A stretch of DNA of 64,000 bases from positions 6,708,501 through 6,772,500 of the forward strand of contig JAJNNQ010000031.1 in assembly GCA_027886175.1 (NCBI GenBank). The letters are read 5' to 3'. Position 1 is the stretch's first letter. Each line of letters opens with the position of its first letter. The position numbers and the translations under genes are program-made. The notes under the pieces are model-generated. The model did no database searches and had not been told where the DNA came from. It worked only from the letters and a program-made list of their open reading frames with translations. This stretch comes from Phylloscopus collybita (taxonomy: Eukaryota; Chordata; Aves; Passeriformes; Phylloscopidae). Below are positions 22,101 to 64,000 of this stretch, piece after piece.

Positions 22101-25100
22101 AAGTCCAGCTACAATAATTTTTCATGACGTAGAAGTGTTTTGGTCACTTTACTCCAAAGCTTCATCTAAACATTCTTTGCTTCAGGGGTAAATACAGGAA
22201 CTTGAAGCCTGCACCAGTTTTATGTGGAAAAATTATATCATGGAGCTAAATAGTATTTATGGAAAGAAAGTTGTAATTCTGGCTCCCTTTCAGGCATCCA
22301 AGCTAGTACAAGGTTAACGGAAAACAACAAACAAGTCAAGTGTGAAGTTTTAAGGCACAAATGAGTGTCATAGGATGAGAATGTAACTATTCCTTCCACC
22401 TTGACAGGGAACTGGCTTGCAGAAAGATGGGGAATAGGTAAAAAGTTCAGCCTGGGAAAGGTGTGTTGTGTACCCAAGTACCTTACTGGATTCATTGAGC
22501 TACACAGTTCTTCTGGTGCTTTGATAAAACCCCATCTGCAAACTGCTGCCCTGTACCAGAGCTTGAATGTGTCCTACAGAAGGGTTAGGGGTGGTTGCAG
22601 CTGGAGACACTTGAGCACTACAGTGTAGTCTCTGTACATCACAACACTGGATTTCCTTTTTCAAACACTCTGCTCCTTTTCATGTCATTTTCCCAAGCAT
22701 ATGTGAAACAAAATATTTCATATTAGAACAGGTCACATTTGCTCAGGGTGGAATGCCTTACCAAAACACACCAGCCACAGCCTGGCAGGCACATGTGGGC
22801 TGTGGGGATGTTGTAGGGTGTGCTGGAATGATCCACCCAATTCCAGCATAAGGCCCACGTGGCTTTGGGAATCCTCAAAGTATGGGGCTTAAATTTATTT
22901 TCTTAAGTTTTAATAAAATATATCAAGTGTTCATAGTTCAGGGAGAAATTTTACAATATGTGTTAATTAAAAATAAAATCAAGAAATAGTAGTTTTTGGT
23001 GGAGTGGGTAGTGGGTGCATTTGTTCAGCTTTTCCTTAGTTCTAAAAGTTAAGACATGCTCTCAGTAAAACCAAACATATTGTATTGCTGCAATGGAAGT
23101 CCCCACTTAATTCATTTTGCCACTATTTGCTTTCAAAATAGCTTTAATGGTAAATGAGAGGAAGCTGAAACACACTGGAGTACTAAAAGGTGTGTTGAGA
23201 ACATAAGAATGCATTTCATGCATAATGTGCTTTTATTTGCTTTCTAGACTGTGATCCAAATCCCTGGAACAAATGCAGTGCCAGGGGTATTGCACAGAGT
23301 GCCTGGGCTTATGTTTAAGGAACCAGAAGGGTATAAAGGCCAGAAAGGTATAAACTGTCTTGGTTAGATGAGTTTGCATCCTATTTGCTTACTAGAGAAA
23401 GTATGAAATAGCACAAACCCAGGAATAAGCACAACTGTGAAGTGGAAATATTTTAATACTTTGCCCACTGTAGACATCAGAAGCCTCTAACAGTGACAAA
23501 GTCCTGTGAATTGTACCTGTGTGGCTCATATCAGCACATCCAGATAAAAAAAAATAACAAAATTGTCCCTGTTTAACACAGAATAAAACAGACTCAGAAA
23601 GGGTGGCAGACCTGTAGCAACTGGAAAGGATCAGTTTCTGGATTAGAATACAACTGGCTTATTATGTTTTAATTTTTTCTTCTAGTGCAACTTGCATTCA
23701 AGTTTACAACTTCCTTGATAAAAATTAAGTATTTTCTGTGCCTTGTTCCTAACCAGTGTCTCTCTCCCTTCCTGTTGTTTGGGCTGCATTCTCCATGCTT
23801 ACCTCACATTACCTTTCCTTCTCTGCTTATTATGAGGGCAGTTTATGAAATGCAGCAAGCCATGCAACATCCTTGGGAAAGGGTTTGATTTGATGCAAGA
23901 TTTAGTGCCGGGGCCAATCAGAATAGATGGAAGCTCTCAGCTACTGCCTACCTTTTCTACATCTCAGAAGAATCTTGTAGTGCAATGAGTTAATGACAGG
24001 AGGCAGCTGCCTTGCTGGCCTGAGACACTGTCCCTACAGCCCTTTAATCTCTTAGCTACTTTTACAGGGTTCAACCACAATTCTAAACTAGCACGGGAAT
24101 CAGCAAGAGGCAGGGACAGAATGTAGGCATGTTCTCTGTGTTATTCAGAGGGGTAACTGATCAGCTGGGGCTCTTACCAACTTCGGGCTTGGGTGCAGTA
24201 AACTGCAGCAGTGCAGCCCAAGGAGCAGCTCAGTCAAGCACAACTTGAATGCCAAGAACCATCCTTTTAGAAAAGCAGACTGGAATAAGTAGATTTGTCT
24301 TTTATCTGGAGACTTGAAGCTGAACATCCTCCCCTTCATTTTAGGGGAGCATCTAAGTTTTCCTTTAGTAAATACTAACAGGTGTTGCTACAGCATTTCA
24401 CAGAATCAAGTCCCATAAGGCTAATTTATTAGGCTACATTAATCCCAGACAGATAAGCTTTCTAAGTTTTCCTCCAAGTACCTCACCACTGTTTGGGTGT
24501 TCAGGGATAGAATAATTTGTATAAACAATGAAAATTAATGCTGGTTTAGGCACCTTCATTCTTCACCTTTACCCCCTGTAAAATGTTTTAAACACGAAGT
24601 GTACCTTGAGTTTCCTCTTTCAGAAGTCACAAATGCACAAAATGATAGCCTTATGAAGTGACCAACCACGTAGTTGCTTTGTCTACACAGCAGATCAGTT
24701 CCTGAGCTAAAAATACAAAGTCAGGAGTGGCCCTTTACAGCATCTGACTAATTTATCTTTTTTACTTATACAGAGAAACATTTAAATATTATGAAGGGCT
24801 GGATAACATAAATGCCAGAGGAGGAACAGCAGATGGTTTTTTAAGAGGTTCTAGTATTTGTGGGTTTAAGTTCTTTTCTCACATTTGAAAGGATCCCAGC
24901 CATTAATATGAGTTCATCCAGGTTCCACAAGACTCTCAGAAGCTTAAACAAGTGCACTGAAAAAGTTCGTGTTTGTAAACATTTATTCTTTTGAACTGAA
25001 AAAGGCTTGCATCAGCACACATTGTACAGACTTGCAAATTACACAAGTTGAAAAAGTTTTGTTTCATTTATGTGCAATGAATCTTTAATGTCCAGTGAGC

Positions 25101-26033
25101 ATCTGCAAATGACGAAAACTTAAACCATTAAAAAGGTTTCCAGCACTTATCAAACACAATTATCTTAGCGTGAAAAGGAAGAGAAAGAGACCCATACTGG
25201 TGGGAACACAATTAAAGTGCAAATATTTTGACACTTGTATGAAGATACATGAAGTTTCTTCACACTTTTGTTAAAAAGAAATATTAAAATGTGATTCAGT
25301 GAACATTCTTTGTAACCTATTCGTAATCCCCTTCTAGTAATTATTAAACTTGCTGGATCAGAAGCAAATTCTTCAAGGGTACAAACTTGTAATTTCTTTT
25401 GACATGTTTTGAATGCATTGCAAAACGTAAGGACCACCTAAGGAGTTGTTTGCTAAAATGATATTCTTTTTTTCTTAGAAAAAAAGAGGAAAAAAGAAAG
25501 AAAAAAGAAAAAGCACAAAAGGGACAAAGAACAGGTTAAGAAGATCTTGGGTAGTTTGCTAGAAAATGAATATAATTGCTTAGAATGGTTCTCTTTTCCC
25601 CTCCACCAATCCTCAGGTTCCTGCCTTGGAATGGACAGCTGTGTGCTGGCTGTGAAAAGGGATTATAAAATACAAATCTGCATATGGATTTTTATGAACA
25701 TCTGCTGTACAATAGAACTTTGGATCTGATACAAGATTTCAAAAATATAAAACAAAACTACTATAAAAGTAGGGGACATTTCAGCAGCACTTCTTACAGA
25801 AAGCTGCCTGTCGCAAAGATGATTCCTTGCTATTGTCTGGGATTATTAACTCTGTAAATTTTTTTCTTCATCTTGCTGGATTCACTGGGTTATTTATTCT
25901 TCAGTGGCAAATGTCATGTGACAAAACATCCCAGGCGTCTCTATGAAGAGAACAGAAACCCCATGACATCAAACCGATCGAGGAGGGAGGACATGAAGTA
26001 GTAAAGGCCGAGTAAAGTCCAGCGGTGGAGCTG
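19151..26033. other. Intergenic region UBXN4 - R3HDM1, including the R3HDM1 3' UTR
   Basis: Moderately AT-rich. I found no exon, RNA gene or recognisable repeat family; the ORFs here are short and unremarkable. The right end must contain the R3HDM1 3' UTR: minus-strand AATAAA signals occur at 25893-25898 (about 140 nt past the stop) and 24983-24988. Confidence 0.6.
25893..25898 (-). terminator. Candidate R3HDM1 proximal polyadenylation signal
   Basis: TTTATT on plus (AATAAA on minus) about 136 nt after the R3HDM1 stop codon. A further candidate lies at 24983-24988. Which is used cannot be told from sequence. Confidence 0.35.
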
Positions 26034-63819
<37,786 letters not shown>

Positions 63820-63948
63820 GTCTCTGAATTTACTGCCCTGCAATCACCAACTCCCACTCCACTGAGACGTGCCAGTGTGCACTGGGTGGTTGATGTCAGT
63901 AACATCCCTGCTCGGCGAGGGAGCCGCGAACCTGCCTATGAGGAAAAG
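63820..63948. other. Exon-like block of unknown origin, open on both strands
   Basis: On the plus strand, acceptor cttttaaag|GTCTCT and donor GAAAAG|GTAAGT bound exactly 43 codons without a stop, including SPTPTPLRRASVHWVVDVSN and IPARRGSREPAYEEK. On the minus strand an offset segment between CCTCATAG| and AAAGAG|GTAAGA is also open for about 43 codons. Neither reading matches a protein I recognise or R3HDM1. The block is richer in GC and CpG than its surroundings. Confidence 0.35.
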
Positions 63949-64000
63949 GTAAGTTTGGCTTTATTCCACATGGAGCAGATCTCCAAGGTTTTCTTTCTAA

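Overview
The window is vertebrate nuclear DNA, almost certainly from a bird. It carries CR1 LINE 3' ends, ERV-L-like LTRs with 5-bp target duplications, and spliced genes in the conserved order LCT - UBXN4 - R3HDM1 (in human, the lactase region of chromosome 2q21). I infer a bird; a passerine is plausible from the recent LTR-element activity, but the sequence does not prove it.

Layout: (1) 1-2962, plus strand: the last three coding exons of LCT (C-terminal glycosidase domain, membrane anchor, cytoplasmic tail). (2) 4015-18046, minus strand: a complete UBXN4 of 13 coding exons, which I joined by eye in a consistent phase to 506 residues. Its start lies in a CpG island at about 17.76-18.33 kb, flanked by CR1 fragments. 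LCT and UBXN4 are convergent. (3) 19.2-26.0 kb: intergenic DNA with no gene I can support. (4) 26034-62942, minus strand: the 3' 18 coding exons of R3HDM1 (SUZ region to the stop codon, about 908 codons, phases consistent throughout). The exons for the R3H domain and N-terminus lie beyond the window. The introns hold MIR128-1 (47503-47584), a 1.6-kb interrupted CA/TG satellite directly beside an exon, a solo LTR, and a nearly pristine LTR retroelement.

That element (32473-39035, plus strand, antisense to R3HDM1) has an exact 5-bp target duplication and LTRs that differ by one base and one copy of a 22-bp tandem repeat. It has a gag-like ORF and a pol ORF with protease, reverse transcriptase, RNase H and integrase motifs, and no env. 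Gag and pol share one frame and are separated by a single UAG. That UAG lies inside a perfect 8-bp hairpin whose 3' arm can alternatively pair further downstream. This is the most interesting feature of the window.

Other points to check: a GC-AG intron and a 29-nt micro-exon in UBXN4, tandem splice acceptors and an in-frame cassette in R3HDM1, an RRM-like pattern at the R3HDM1 C-terminus, and an unexplained exon-like block at 63820-63948 that is open on both strands. Exon limits were set by eye from splice consensus, phase and remembered homologues; no alignment was run.
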